Positions 9,258-18,251 of a DNA stretch of 64,000 bases are shown piece by piece. The DNA is taken from positions 1-64,000 of the forward strand of contig NZ_BAABIS010000001.1 of NCBI RefSeq assembly GCF_039542905.1, read 5' to 3'. Origin of the DNA: Kitasatospora terrestris. GTDB taxonomy: Bacteria; Actinomycetota; Actinomycetes; Streptomycetales; Streptomycetaceae. The first letter of the stretch is position 1, and each line of letters begins with the position of its first letter. Below the pieces are notes generated by a model, which was not told where the DNA came from, ran no database searches, and saw only the letters and a list, made by a program, of their open reading frames with translations. The translations under genes were made by a program, and so were the position numbers.

Positions 9258-9840
9258 CTACCGGGCCGTTCTGTCAGCACCGTCGGGAAGTTCGGGCAGG
9301 GGCCAGGTGGGATCCGGCGTCCAAGCGGGCCACGGAGCAGCGAACGGGCCCGCCCGGTCCTGGAGGAGGGCGAGGGCGCGCTCGCAAGCTTGTTCGACTG
9401 CTCGATGGTCGGTGTCGGTGATGAAGCCGAGGCGGCGGCCGTGCGCGTACTCGTCCTCGTCCTTCCACGTCGCCGAGGAGAGGTCGGGTTCGACCACCAG
9501 GTCGACGAGCAGGTCCAAGGTGTCGATCCCGATGCGGGTCCGGGTCACGGGGCGCTCGAAGTTCACGTACAGGCGCAGCGGCTCGCCTGCGGGGGTCTGG
9601 AAGTGGTGGAGGGAGAACCACTCGCCCGTGGTGTCGAAGCGGGAGCGCAGGACGGTGTGCCGCCAGACCCAGGGCTCCAGTTTCCAGGTGCCGACCGCAA
9701 GGCTCTCCAGGCCGCTCTTGCGGGTGGTGTCGTCGCCGGTGCGCAGCGCCGTGGTCCAGGTGGTCGGGGCGAGGTCGTGGATCCGGTTGGCGCCGATGAT
9801 CGAAAAACTGAACTCCGTCGAGCATTGGACATAACTGCAC
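9258..9840 (-). pseudogene. DUF402 family protein, 5'-truncated
   Basis: The last ~190 residues read as a DUF402 protein: LAPTTWTTALRTGDD, WVWRHTVLRSRFD, the phosphatase-type core RIGIDTLDLLVDLVVEP and then WKDEDEYAHGRRLGFI. Family members act as nucleoside di- or monophosphate phosphatases or are uncharacterised. The usual N-terminal ~35 residues are absent; upstream of about 9840 the frame becomes low-quality sequence. The gene was probably truncated by a rearrangement next to the duplicated segment at 10198. A fused start at 10043 is formally open. Confidence 0.65.
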
Positions 9841-10199
9841 CGGCCAGCGCCTCGGGCCACCCCGGCGGATGCCTTCGCGCGCCGGGCAGGACAGCGGTCC
9901 CCCGGACTGGGGCCGTGCCCGGCGCGCGGTTCAGGGCGGCCAGCTGCGACGACCCCGTCGCCTCGCCAGCCGCGGAGAGCGGTACCACCCTCCCCAGGGC
10001 GGCCCCCCACGGCGCCCTGCGGACCCATTCCTACGGACACCACCGGGCGAGCCGCCAGGAGACCGCAGGGGCACGGATCCGGCCGCCGGATACCCGCCCC
10101 GGAGGCGCAGCGGCGCCCGGAAGCTCAACGCCATTGATGTGCGACCGGACCGCGGCGGGCGTCAGAGCCGGTGCAGTGCCGCGTCCTAGGGTGGGCGGC

Positions 10200-10874
10200 A
10201 TGGAAGAGGCGCACGTGAGCAGGTCGGTCGGCTGGTGGTCCCGGATCAAGAATTGGGCAGGGGTCCGCCGACCCGATAGGCCCTTCTCCCACCAGTGGGA
10301 GCTGCGGCAGGCGGCCGCGCGGATGCGCGGGCGGCTTCTCCTGCACCCCGTGGAGGGGCGGTGGCAGGACCTGGCGTACTGGGATCCGCTGCCCACCGCC
10401 CGGGACATGGCCGGCTCGGTGGGCGAAGGGCGCTGGGAGGACCGCAGTTGGCTGAACGTTCCGGGACCGTTCTACGCCGGCGTGACCGACACCGGACTGA
10501 ACGGCCCGTACTACCTGCCCGAGCACGTGCTCTCCAGCGACGAGCACTACGAGTTCGTCTACCGCCAGCCCGCCAACCCGCGCGAGGTGGCCGGCCTGCT
10601 GGAGATCGCCCATAGCGAGCCGATGGGCGGCTACGCATGGGACGGCGACCAGCGTTGGACCCCGCAGGCGGTACGAGAATGGTGGGCCCGCCGGGCCGAC
10701 GTCCGGGACTGGATCACGGCGGAACTGGCGGCCGACGATCGGAACGAGCCGGAAGCCCTGCACCGGTACGCCGCCTACCTGGAGGACGGGCTGGAGACCT
10801 ACCTGCGCGGCTACCTGTTCTGGCTGACCGAGGGCCGCGAGCCGCGCCTCGGCGAGGAACTGCCCAACCTCTGA
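10200..10874 (+). CDS. Hypothetical protein, copy 1 of a duplicated gene
   Basis: 224 aa from ATG 10200. A TAGGGT box at 10187-10192, seven bases before the ATG, suggests a leaderless transcript. Trp/Tyr-rich and acidic; it starts with a GWWSRIKNWAG phrase, with YAGVTDTGLNGPYYLPEH in the middle and a predicted helical end (ELPNL). No signal peptide or catalytic motif. A copy about 95% identical lies at 54137-54811, and the similarity runs about 60-100 bp past the stop. I do not recognise the family. Confidence 0.75.
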   Translation: MEEAHVSRSVGWWSRIKNWAGVRRPDRPFSHQWELRQAAARMRGRLLLHPVEGRWQDLAYWDPLPTARDMAGSVGEGRWEDRSWLNVPGPFYAGVTDTGLNGPYYLPEHVLSSDEHYEFVYRQPANPREVAGLLEIAHSEPMGGYAWDGDQRWTPQAVREWWARRADVRDWITAELAADDRNEPEALHRYAAYLEDGLETYLRGYLFWLTEGREPRLGEELPNL

Positions 10875-10983
10875 CACACCGCGTGCCCGCCGCCGACGAA
10901 GATCCCCGACGTCTGCAGGGATCGCCGCCACAGCGGGCTCGGCGTCTTCCGCACTCTGTGGCCCGGGGGGTGGTGCTGCCGGG

Positions 10984-11604
10984 TCAGGCGCCGAGGCCGA
11001 TGTGGGAGACGTAGGTGTAGGCGCCCCAGTCGGAGTCCATGTCGGCGATGATGTCGTCCCAGATCTCTTCGAGCTTGTCGGTGTCGCCGGCGGTGAGGGC
11101 GTCGACTGCGTCGTCCCAGACGTAGCGGACCTGGAAGGTGCGCACGCGCAGGTTCTCGCGGCGCCGCGGCTCGTCGACGACGTCCTGGTTGACGGGGTGG
11201 ATCTCGACACGGGTGCCGCGCCCTGCGCGGTTGAGGTGCTGCTTGAACGCACCGGAGTTCGCGAGGACGTTCGCGGCGCGCAGGTTCCAGTAGGCGGTGT
11301 CGATCGCCTCCAGGGTGGCCGGCCTGGGGCGCTGCTTGCCGCGGCGCCAGGCCTTGACGGTGGCGGGCGTGACGGTGACGCCGGCGTCGGCGAGGGCCTG
11401 GGCGCCGCCCTTGGTCTCGGTGAGGTAGCGCAGGCGGGCCATGAGGCCGCGGCGGCTGGTGGCGGGGGACTTGATGCCGCCCTCGATGATGAGGCGCTCC
11501 AGGGCGTCTTCCAGGGCGCGGGCGAGGGCGAATTTGCCGTGGATGTTGCCGGGGTCCAGGTTCGCGCCGTAGCGGCCGAAGTTCTTCCATCCGTCGGTCG
11601 ACAC
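10984..11604 (-). CDS. Tpg-like telomere terminal protein candidate
   Basis: 206 aa from GTG 11604, with a GGAG ribosome-binding site inside the upstream gene; only two bases separate it from that gene's stop, so the two are translationally coupled. Tpg proteins (about 185 aa) cap the 5' ends of Streptomyces linear DNA and prime end-patching. Order and spacing match Tpg: an HTH-like LRYLTETKGGAQALADAG...TVKAWRRGKQRPRP (about 58-95), an RxxRVEI segment and an acidic C-terminal region. Sequence similarity to archetypal Tpg is weak by eye. Its place immediately downstream of a tap-like gene is the strongest argument. Alternative: a plasmid regulatory DNA-binding protein. Confidence 0.55.
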   Translation of the reverse strand: MSTDGWKNFGRYGANLDPGNIHGKFALARALEDALERLIIEGGIKSPATSRRGLMARLRYLTETKGGAQALADAGVTVTPATVKAWRRGKQRPRPATLEAIDTAYWNLRAANVLANSGAFKQHLNRAGRGTRVEIHPVNQDVVDEPRRRENLRVRTFQVRYVWDDAVDALTAGDTDKLEEIWDDIIADMDSDWGAYTYVSHIGLGA

Positions 11605-11606
11605 GT

Positions 11607-13379
11607 TCAGGCGCTCCGCTTCCGGCTCGGGGGCAGGGTGTACTGGTCCTTGAGTTTCATCTGGGTGGTCAGGCGGCCTTCGGTGAAGACGGTGCGCCAG
11701 TCGGTTTCTCCGGTGACGTGGAGTTCGTCGGTGCCGCGCAGTCGGACGACGGTGAGGCCGGCGGTGTGGGCGCGGTGGGCTTTGTACCAGAGGTTGGCGA
11801 AGGCCTGGGAGCGGATGATGTGCATCCAGTCGGGTCGGCGGATGTCGCGGTTGTAGGTGGATTCGCCGATGGTGGAGGCGAATTTGGCGTAGATGGCCTT
11901 GACGTACTTCTCGGTCACGGTGTCGCCGTCGGTGATGGCGTTCTCGCGGGCCTGGGTGAGGACGCGGCGGAACTTCTCCAGCAGGCCCTCGGAGGCGCCG
12001 GAGGTCCAGGCCTCGGTGATGTGCGGGGCGTCGGCGAGGCCGAGCTTGTGGCAGCGGGCCAGCAGGCGGACGGTGGCGCCGTCCAGGAGCACCGGGCCGG
12101 TCTCGTGGCGGTTGCCGATCGGGTCGGGCAGGTGTGGGTGGTCCCAGACGGGGCGCTTGGGCAGCAGGTAGATGCCGGAGCGCTTGGGGTCGAACCCGCC
12201 GTCGGGCTGGTGGACCAGGCTGCCGATCGGCAGGTGGCACTTGAGCGCGCTGCAGTAGGCGGCGTTGGTGTCCAGGACATCCACGACCACCCCGCCCTCG
12301 CCGCGGCGCACCGCCTCCATCAGCGGGACGTTCTCCCACTTGTGGCGGCCCTCCCACACGTCGTCCGCGCCGCTGCGGGATTTCTTGCTGAGGAATTCCA
12401 GGCGGTCCGGATACACCGTGTGCTCGTACGCGGCACCGACCCGGGTCGCCTCGAACAACGCCATCCCGTTCGGAATCGCCTTCTTCTCCAACGCCGCCGA
12501 AGCCGCCTCCGTGTCACCGCCGTGCTCCTCCAAGGCCTGATCCACCGCCGAGGTGATCATGTCGAGGTAGTAGCCGAGATCCCGACCCGTACCCGCGTAC
12601 TCCGAACGAGACAACCCGGCAGCGGCAGGCGCCGGACGGGGCGCAGCCGCGGGAGCCGGGCGGGCCGCGGGCCTGGGCGCAGCGGGCCGGGTGGGCGCGG
12701 GCGCCTGCGCCGGGGTGGCCGTGGGGGGCTGTTCGGCCGGGGCGGGGGTGGTCGGGGCGGGGGTGGTCGGGGCGTGCTCGGTGGCGGCCTGGACGAGCGC
12801 GGCCGGCGCCTCGGCGGGGGCGGCCTGGACAAGCTGGGCAACGGAGGCAGGGGCGGCAGCGGGAGTGGCGGGGGTGCACCAGCCGCCGAGGTGGATCGGG
12901 CGGCCGGCGACACGGTGGCGGACCGGCTTGGCGCAGCGCTCGCACGGCGCCGCCTCGTGGTCCAGGATCTCGCCATCCGGGCCGCGGTCGTAGTCCGCAG
13001 GCACCGAGAGCTGCTCGGCAACGGGGGCCGGGGCGGGGGGCTGCACCGGTGCGGCAGCCGGGACGGCGGGCGGGACGGGCTCGGTCGGGGTGGTGGTGAA
13101 GCTGGCCGGGACGGCCTGCGGTGCTGCGGCGTGCGGGGGCCAGGTCAGGGACAGGACGGCGTGGGTGGGGCCGGCGAGCAGGTCCAGCGGCGCCATCCCC
13201 CAGTGCGCGGCCAGGGCGTCGACCTCATCCAGGGTCCAAGCCTGCGCCCCCGACTGACGACGGGACACCTTGTCCTGCGTCAGACCGACACCCGCGGCCA
13301 ACTGAGCCTGACTCTCCCCGGTCCGCTGCCGCAGCGCGGCCACCGTGAGCCGCAACGTTTCCAACGTACTGAGTGCCAT
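11607..13379 (-). CDS. Tap-like telomere-associated protein candidate
   Basis: 590 aa from ATG 13379. A TAGGGT box (complement of 13386-13391) six bases upstream implies a leaderless start. Residues 1-70 form an HTH of Cro/C1 type (QLAAGVGLTQDKVSRRQSG). Then comes a Cys-pair segment (CERCAKPVRH), a long Ala/Pro linker and a C-terminal domain from about residue 260. That domain has DTNAAYCSAL, FDPKRSGIYLLPKRP, LPDPIGNRH, KAIYAKFASTIGES and RPDWMHIIRSQAFANLWYK, in the same order as the C-terminal half of Streptomyces Tap, which binds telomere overhangs and recruits Tpg. It is shorter than Tap (about 720-740 aa). With the 10984 gene it forms a tap-tpg-type operon. Confidence 0.55.
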   Translation of the reverse strand: MALSTLETLRLTVAALRQRTGESQAQLAAGVGLTQDKVSRRQSGAQAWTLDEVDALAAHWGMAPLDLLAGPTHAVLSLTWPPHAAAPQAVPASFTTTPTEPVPPAVPAAAPVQPPAPAPVAEQLSVPADYDRGPDGEILDHEAAPCERCAKPVRHRVAGRPIHLGGWCTPATPAAAPASVAQLVQAAPAEAPAALVQAATEHAPTTPAPTTPAPAEQPPTATPAQAPAPTRPAAPRPAARPAPAAAPRPAPAAAGLSRSEYAGTGRDLGYYLDMITSAVDQALEEHGGDTEAASAALEKKAIPNGMALFEATRVGAAYEHTVYPDRLEFLSKKSRSGADDVWEGRHKWENVPLMEAVRRGEGGVVVDVLDTNAAYCSALKCHLPIGSLVHQPDGGFDPKRSGIYLLPKRPVWDHPHLPDPIGNRHETGPVLLDGATVRLLARCHKLGLADAPHITEAWTSGASEGLLEKFRRVLTQARENAITDGDTVTEKYVKAIYAKFASTIGESTYNRDIRRPDWMHIIRSQAFANLWYKAHRAHTAGLTVVRLRGTDELHVTGETDWRTVFTEGRLTTQMKLKDQYTLPPSRKRSA

Positions 13380-13562
13380 GCCGACACCCTATCCATATTG
13401 CATGGTCAAATTCCATAGAGATGGCGTTGATTCACTGGATTGCGTGGGGTGAGCTGTGACGGAGCACCGCAGTTTGCCAGCGGAGCAGCTTGGTGTGCGA
13501 CTTCGGTTCCGCATCGCCAAGGCCGGAGGGGTCGGCCGATCCGCTCCTGGTTGAATCAACGG
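13380..13562. promoter_or_regulatory. Divergent promoter region with inverted repeats
   Basis: Upstream of the tap-like gene lies the inverted repeat CCAT-ATTGC-ATGG (13394-13406) and a nearby TTCCATAGAG half-match. It sits just behind the -10 box and could be an operator for the HTH of the tap-like protein. Confidence 0.35.
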
Positions 13563-14423
13563 ATGAGCGAGCCCTTTGTCGACCTCGCAGTTGTCACAAC
13601 ACCGTCCGGCGTGCTGGTCCTGGGGATGGCCGGCTGGATCGACCAGTGGCCCGAGCATGGCGACCCGCTGTCCGTGCGGGCAACGGCTGCGGCGGAGCAG
13701 GGCGGCGGCCACCTCCACGAGCCTGAGGACGGCCCGAGCCAGGAGTGGTTCTGCGAGGCGGTCGCGGTGCCGGCCGCGGCCGGTCGGCCGTTGAAGGTCC
13801 GCGCGCAGACGTGGGACTCGTACGACGGGCAGGTCATCGCTCTCCTGGAAGTCGACCTCGGCCTGCCCTGGCCGGGCGATCTTGGCGGAGAGCCGGTCCG
13901 TCTCGGTGACCTGCCGGTCGACCGGTGCGGCATGGTCCTCGGGGATGCCCGCGCCCTCGACTCGTTCGTCGGGCTGTCCGGCGAGTCGATCGACGGGCTC
14001 GCCGATGTCACCTACTGGGGGAAGTACGAGGACGACGCCCACGCCCGTTTCGGCGGCAAACGGACCCCCCAATACGGCGGCCAGGGGCCCTACGGGAGGC
14101 TCGAACTCCCGCTGCGCGAGGCCCACGAGCTCGCCGACCGGATCCGCAGCTGGGCGCCCCGCTCCGGCCTGGTGGTCTCCATGGATGCGCGCACCCACTT
14201 CCACCTGCTCCAGCGGGACGGCGAGATTCACCCCCTGCTGGCCGGGCAGATCGAGCTCGACGGGTCCCAGGTCCTGCAGTTGGGCTGGGAGCCGGGTGAT
14301 CACTCCATGCGCCACCGCGGTGAACGTGCCTGGGACCAGGTCTACGCCGTCACCCTGGAACGGGCCGGCACCACCACCGTGCTGCGCTGGACCATCCCCG
14401 CAGAGACCGACGATCCCGAATAG
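13563..14423 (+). CDS. Hypothetical protein
   Basis: 286 aa from ATG 13563; an upstream extension to 13440 is open but poor in composition. Acidic and soluble, with phrases such as VVTTPSGVLVLGMAGWIDQW, WDSYDGQVIALLEVDL and WAPRSGLVVSMDARTHFHLL. No domain recognised. It is divergent from the tap-like operon. Confidence 0.6.
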   Translation: MSEPFVDLAVVTTPSGVLVLGMAGWIDQWPEHGDPLSVRATAAAEQGGGHLHEPEDGPSQEWFCEAVAVPAAAGRPLKVRAQTWDSYDGQVIALLEVDLGLPWPGDLGGEPVRLGDLPVDRCGMVLGDARALDSFVGLSGESIDGLADVTYWGKYEDDAHARFGGKRTPQYGGQGPYGRLELPLREAHELADRIRSWAPRSGLVVSMDARTHFHLLQRDGEIHPLLAGQIELDGSQVLQLGWEPGDHSMRHRGERAWDQVYAVTLERAGTTTVLRWTIPAETDDPE

Positions 14424-15042
14424 GCAGCCAAGCCGCAGCGCAGTCGGCCGCGCGGAGCAACGGCGGGCGAACAACCGGACGGCACCGCTTCGCAAGGCAT
14501 CGCGCTCCTCCTTCGCAAACTGCCCTGCACCGCCATGGTGCTGACCAGCAGGTTCTAAACGATCACTCGCAAAGTACGGTGCTCCGTCACAGGCCCCGCC
14601 GTTGACGAAGGGGGCCTCCCCACCAGCCGGACATCCCTATGAGAGCCCCTCTCGGGCGCCGAAGGCCCCCTACAGGTGGCTACGCGCGCGACGCGCGATC
14701 CCGGCCGGCCTCCGCCGAGTCCCCCGACCCGGGCCCGCGGCCCGTTCGATCGCCCCCGACGAAGCAAGAGGGTGGCAGCACCGGTGCTGCCACCCTGGCA
14801 GCGTGGGTGCTGCCTTATATCCAGAACCCGGTCGCTGCGCTTCTCCCGGACGGCCCCAGGCCAGTGCCGGGTGGCTGCGCCCGCGTACGCACGAGACAGC
14901 GACTGGCGGCCGGGCTACGTCAGTTCCAGGGCGCCTTGCCGGTACCTCCGCCCACAGAGCGAGCGCCTTCTGGTCGACGGCGCCGATACTGACCTTCGCG
15001 CAGAACGCCGCAGCGTCCTTGGTGAACCTCAGCCAGCCGGGT
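14424..15042. other. Intergenic region, no supported gene
   Basis: About 620 bp between the hypothetical gene and the convergent Abi_C gene. The notable content is the 26-bp palindrome at 14770-14795; otherwise I see only overlapping frames of no natural protein. Confidence 0.45.
14770..14795. repeat. Perfect 26-bp palindrome
   Basis: GGGTGGCAGCACC followed directly by GGTGCTGCCACCC, with no spacer. A further pairing half (GGCAGC...GGTGCTGCC) follows at 14797-14815. Without a loop it looks more like a dyad protein-binding or replication site than a terminator. Confidence 0.5.
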
Positions 15043-15945
15043 TCAGGTGGTCGTGCCGTCAGCAGATTGCACCGGCAGTTTCCGCCAGGGCGCGTCAGGG
15101 TCAGCGAGGGTGTCGAGCATCAGCTCGCACCAGGTAGCCGCGGTACCGACGGCGAGGCGTGCATGGCGCGGCCCCAGGCCCGTCGGAGCCACCAGTCGGC
15201 CATGGCCGGTGCCGAAGCGGTTGCGAAGTTCAGCCACCCCCACCGCCGCCGAGGTAAGAGCGCCAAGGACTCGCCTGATGGATTCCGCATTGTCGGGACT
15301 GTCACCGGACCGAGGGCCGGGGAGCGCCCCGGGGTGGAGGAGCAGCGACTGCTGGGCCTGCTTGACGAGCGCCGGAACGTCATGGCGATCGTCGACGGGA
15401 AGGCCTCGCTGCAGCAGGACGAACTTGGCGGTGGCCTCGATCAGTTGCTTCGCTGCGCCAATGGCGTCGTCGGGGTAGTCGGCGCCGAAGCGGCGCAGAC
15501 GGTCGAGCTCGGCCTTGATTCCGGAGGCGCCTGACAGCGCCTCTGCCCGAACGGTGAGGCCGGCGACGCGTGGGGGGTGAATACGCAGGTCATCGTCGAG
15601 CAGACAACCGGTGCGGGCGAAAGCCTCCCGCAGGTCAGCAAGGGTGTCGGAGTCCAGTCCGGTGTCGTTGAACCGTCTGACGTCGCGGTCCACCCTGCGC
15701 AGGAGACTCTCGAAGACGCGTAGGGCACGCCGGGCTTGGTCTTCGTCGGTCCAATCGACGGCCGAGGCGTAGGAGTCGAAGGTTTGCTTGCGGACGCCTC
15801 CTTCACCTTCGGCGGTGAAGTCCGGATTCGGCGCGAAGTGCTCGTTCTCCCAGTACTCGCAGATGGCGGCCTGCGCGAGGCCGCTCATCAGCCCCCGAAT
15901 GGCGTTGCGTGCGGCGCGGGCGATCAGATCGGAGGTGGGAGCCAT
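15043..15945 (-). CDS. Abortive-infection C-terminal (Abi_C) domain protein
   Basis: 300 aa from ATG 15945. The C-terminal third carries the Abi_C pattern: GAAKQLIEATAKFVLLQRG (about 163-181), LVKQAQQSLLLHP, SIRRVLGALTSAAVGVAELRNRFGT and then GHG. That pattern is helical with a conserved ELRNxxGxGHG end. The N-terminal part is helical (FESLLRRVDRDVRRFND). The family is linked to phage exclusion in several bacteria, though the mechanism is mostly unknown. It lies 2.3 kb from the EACC1-caspase pair, separated by an IS remnant, giving a small defence-like patch. Confidence 0.7.
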   Translation of the reverse strand: MAPTSDLIARAARNAIRGLMSGLAQAAICEYWENEHFAPNPDFTAEGEGGVRKQTFDSYASAVDWTDEDQARRALRVFESLLRRVDRDVRRFNDTGLDSDTLADLREAFARTGCLLDDDLRIHPPRVAGLTVRAEALSGASGIKAELDRLRRFGADYPDDAIGAAKQLIEATAKFVLLQRGLPVDDRHDVPALVKQAQQSLLLHPGALPGPRSGDSPDNAESIRRVLGALTSAAVGVAELRNRFGTGHGRLVAPTGLGPRHARLAVGTAATWCELMLDTLADPDAPWRKLPVQSADGTTT

Positions 15946-16274
15946 GGCAGGACTGTAGAAGCTGGCGCGGACGGGCGCTCGGGTTTTCCCGGTGCGCGGT
16001 CTGATGCGTTCTGCTCGACCGCGGCGACGGCCTCGGTCAGGCAGTCAGGCAGTGAGTGCTGGAGGCCGGCCGAACGAAGGCGGCGGATCAGGCAGAGTCG
16101 GCCATCGTGGGCCGGGACCGCGCACACCCGCACCCGCGGGCCGCCCGGTCACCGTGTTGGTGGTTACCGGCGCGCCCAGGCCGGACAGACGGGTTAGTGC
16201 CTGGCCATCTGGACGACCACCCCGCCCGGAGTGTGGTGCTCGCTCGATCTTCTCTGCACCAAGTCGGGTAGGGC
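15946..16274. other. Gap with no supported gene
   Basis: No natural reading frame until the IS-A fragment starting near 16275. Confidence 0.4.
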
Positions 16275-16449
16275 CTTTCGCCGACTGGCTCCACCGACGC
16301 GTCGCCCGCAGCTACGAGGCCCTCCCGGCCGCTCCGGAGCCATGATCTACATCGCCATGATCGGCCTCATGACCCGCCGACTCAGCGGCGAGACCACCCC
16401 GACCTGGCGCGGCACCTGAGCTCCGAAGTCAGGGACGAAAACGCCCAGT
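16275..16449 (+). pseudogene. IS-A transposase 3' remnant with intact right end
   Basis: Readable are RRVARSYEALPA and, after a one-base frameshift, IYIAMIGLMTRRLSGETTPT. These match the last ~45 residues of the IS-A transposase at 44304. The following bases GACGAAAACGCCCAG (ending at 16448) match the IS-A terminal inverted repeat. The rest of the element is gone. Confidence 0.75.
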
Positions 16450-16665
16450 CACACCGTCGGATACCGCCACCGCAACAAACCCAGGCAAACCGGGATGCTT
16501 CACCTTGACGAGCCGAAGTCAGTAAACGCTGAGCTGGTGGGCGGCGACAGTGCCGCGGAGCCGATCGCAGCAAGCGCCATCTTCTCCACCGACGATAGGA
16601 CGAATGCCCGAGGCGTGGGCGTCGAGCGCACACCGTTGCACGACGCCCAATTCGCCGCGGTCGGG

Positions 16666-17481
16666 TTAGAAGAAGTCAATGTCCCGGCCCTGCCGGTGCT
16701 CTGTCCTCAGGCGGAAAGGACCGAACTTCCTGTATTCGACCCGCTGCATGTAGCCGGGTCCTTTTACTTCGTGGACCTCATGGTTTGGTGTGCGTGCACG
16801 GGCTATGGCTCCAACGATGGTTACTCCGACGGTTTCGAACAGTGTGACTAGCACGCCGCCCCAGCCGGAGGGGAGACCGACGGGGAATGCCGCAAGACCA
16901 GAAATCCATCCTCCGAGGCGGAGGCTCGCGGGTGCCAGCCAGATTACCTCGGCGGCGAGCGCGAAGAACGGGAGTGCCATGGCGGCGCCGAGCAAGAGGC
17001 GGCGGAGGGGATTTCGGCGGGTCGGTTTTCCCCAGGAACGCATTTGCTCCTCCACGATCAAGCTTTTCATGCTCTCTGCCCCCCAGACTGACGCCTTGAT
17101 CGTTCCGACAATCACGGCGAAAGAGGTGGCGTTGAGGACTGCGGCGCAGATCGCCAGTGCCAGGAATTTACCGCCATTGTTGGGCAGGGTGAAGCCGGGA
17201 ACCCAGAACGATGCCGTCCACAATCCGATCGCCCCTCCGACGACCCCGAACAGGAGGGTCAGGACCCGCAGCAGTTCTCGGAAGGTTCGGGCCCGAGAAC
17301 TGTTGCTGCGGGCCGCTATTTCTCGGTCCCTCTCGCTCGCGGCCCTCAGCTCGGCTGCCTCGGCTTCTGACTCCCGCATTCGGCGGGCGGCTATGGCGAG
17401 TGCCTGCCGTTCCGTGGGACTGGACACCTCGCCGCCGCCGTTGATCGCCTGGTCAAGTGCTTTTTCGGCCAGTTCTGCCAT
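16666..17481 (-). CDS. Coiled-coil/four-TM protein, C-terminal half of a caspase effector
   Basis: 271 aa if started at ATG 17481. Upstream in this frame the sequence already reads QTPTWSVTSAEGKRFALAR and then NPNAARMAELAEKAL, the kind of linker that follows the catalytic domain in bacterial caspases. The frame is therefore probably the displaced C-terminal half of the 17391-18251 gene. It contains a charged coiled coil (about 25-65), four hydrophobic helices (about 67-92, 104-128, 160-186, 205-230) and a cytoplasmic tail. Membrane anchoring suggests killing or signalling at the membrane. Joining needs a single -1 shift near 17560-17575. Independent translation from 17481 cannot be excluded. 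Confidence 0.65.
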   Translation of the reverse strand: MAELAEKALDQAINGGGEVSSPTERQALAIAARRMRESEAEAAELRAASERDREIAARSNSSRARTFRELLRVLTLLFGVVGGAIGLWTASFWVPGFTLPNNGGKFLALAICAAVLNATSFAVIVGTIKASVWGAESMKSLIVEEQMRSWGKPTRRNPLRRLLLGAAMALPFFALAAEVIWLAPASLRLGGWISGLAAFPVGLPSGWGGVLVTLFETVGVTIVGAIARARTPNHEVHEVKGPGYMQRVEYRKFGPFRLRTEHRQGRDIDFF

Positions 17482-18251
17482 TCTGGCGGCATTCGGGTTG
17501 CGGGCCAGCGCGAAGCGCTTTCCCTCGGCTGAAGTGACGCTCCACGTTGGTGTCTGGCTGGTATCCGCTTGGAAACCCAGCTGCTGATGAAGCTGTACAG
17601 TTCGTCGACGCTGACGATGCCGTCCTCGTCGAGGTCGGCCTCTCCAGTTCGCAGACCGTGTACGACTGCGGAAGTGAATACCGAGGCTTCGCCCCTGGCT
17701 CTGCTGGCGAGGTTGTCTCCGGGTGCGGATTCGTAGCTGTACTGAAGTGAGGTGGAGGAGGTGATGACGACCCGGCCACTGCCTTCGAAGGTCTCCGTGA
17801 GCTCGATTTTCTCCTGCTTGTCGCCGCGGGCACGCATTCCTCTGTTGAAAGCTCCGCTGTAGCAGCAGTCGAGCAATAGGATAATGCGCCGGCTACGGCT
17901 CTGATCTATCCAGTCGGCAACAAAGTCGGCGCTGACCGAAGTGGCAGCGAGCGAGTCGAACTCGCTGTCCTTGGTGACGAAGTGCAGCCGGTTACGGAGG
18001 TCCTTGTGTCCATGGCAGGACAGGTGCAACAGCAGGGTGTCTTCGCTGGTAGCGGATTTGAAGAAATGCTCGATCGACTTCATCCAGCTTCGTGCCGAGC
18101 CGTTGAACAGGACGTTCACCTCGAACTCGCCGATCGCAGAGTCGCTGAGAACGCCCTGGAGTTGTGCGGCGTCGGCTGCTGCACGAGGAAGGGGGTCGAA
18201 TTTGGGGTCGTCGTATGTCTCGGTGGCCAGCACCAGGGCCCGCCTAGCCAT
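17391..18251 (-). CDS. Caspase-family protease (EACC1-linked effector), frameshifted
   Basis: 286 aa as read from ATG 18251. The caspase fold is clear: MARRALVLATETYDD, the catalytic His80 in LSCHGHKD, and Cys130 in LLLDCCYSGAF. VITSSTSLQYSYE is followed by an EF-hand-like loop DLDEDGIVSVDE (about 206-217). After about residue 228 (SKRIPA) the frame turns to unnatural sequence while the true continuation runs in the 16666-17481 frame. Bacterial caspase homologues of this type are proposed cell-suicide effectors. Its start overlaps the upstream EACC1 gene by eight bases (ATGGCTAG), so the two are co-translated. Confidence 0.8.
   Translation of the reverse strand: MARRALVLATETYDDPKFDPLPRAAADAAQLQGVLSDSAIGEFEVNVLFNGSARSWMKSIEHFFKSATSEDTLLLHLSCHGHKDLRNRLHFVTKDSEFDSLAATSVSADFVADWIDQSRSRRIILLLDCCYSGAFNRGMRARGDKQEKIELTETFEGSGRVVITSSTSLQYSYESAPGDNLASRARGEASVFTSAVVHGLRTGEADLDEDGIVSVDELYSFISSWVSKRIPARHQRGASLQPRESASRWPATRMPPEWQNWPKKHLTRRSTAAARCPVPRNGRHSP

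Noticed and set aside
9252..10874. 540-codon plus-strand frame covering the 10200 gene
   Set aside because: Its first two thirds are antisense to the DUF402 sequence; the natural protein begins at ATG 10200.
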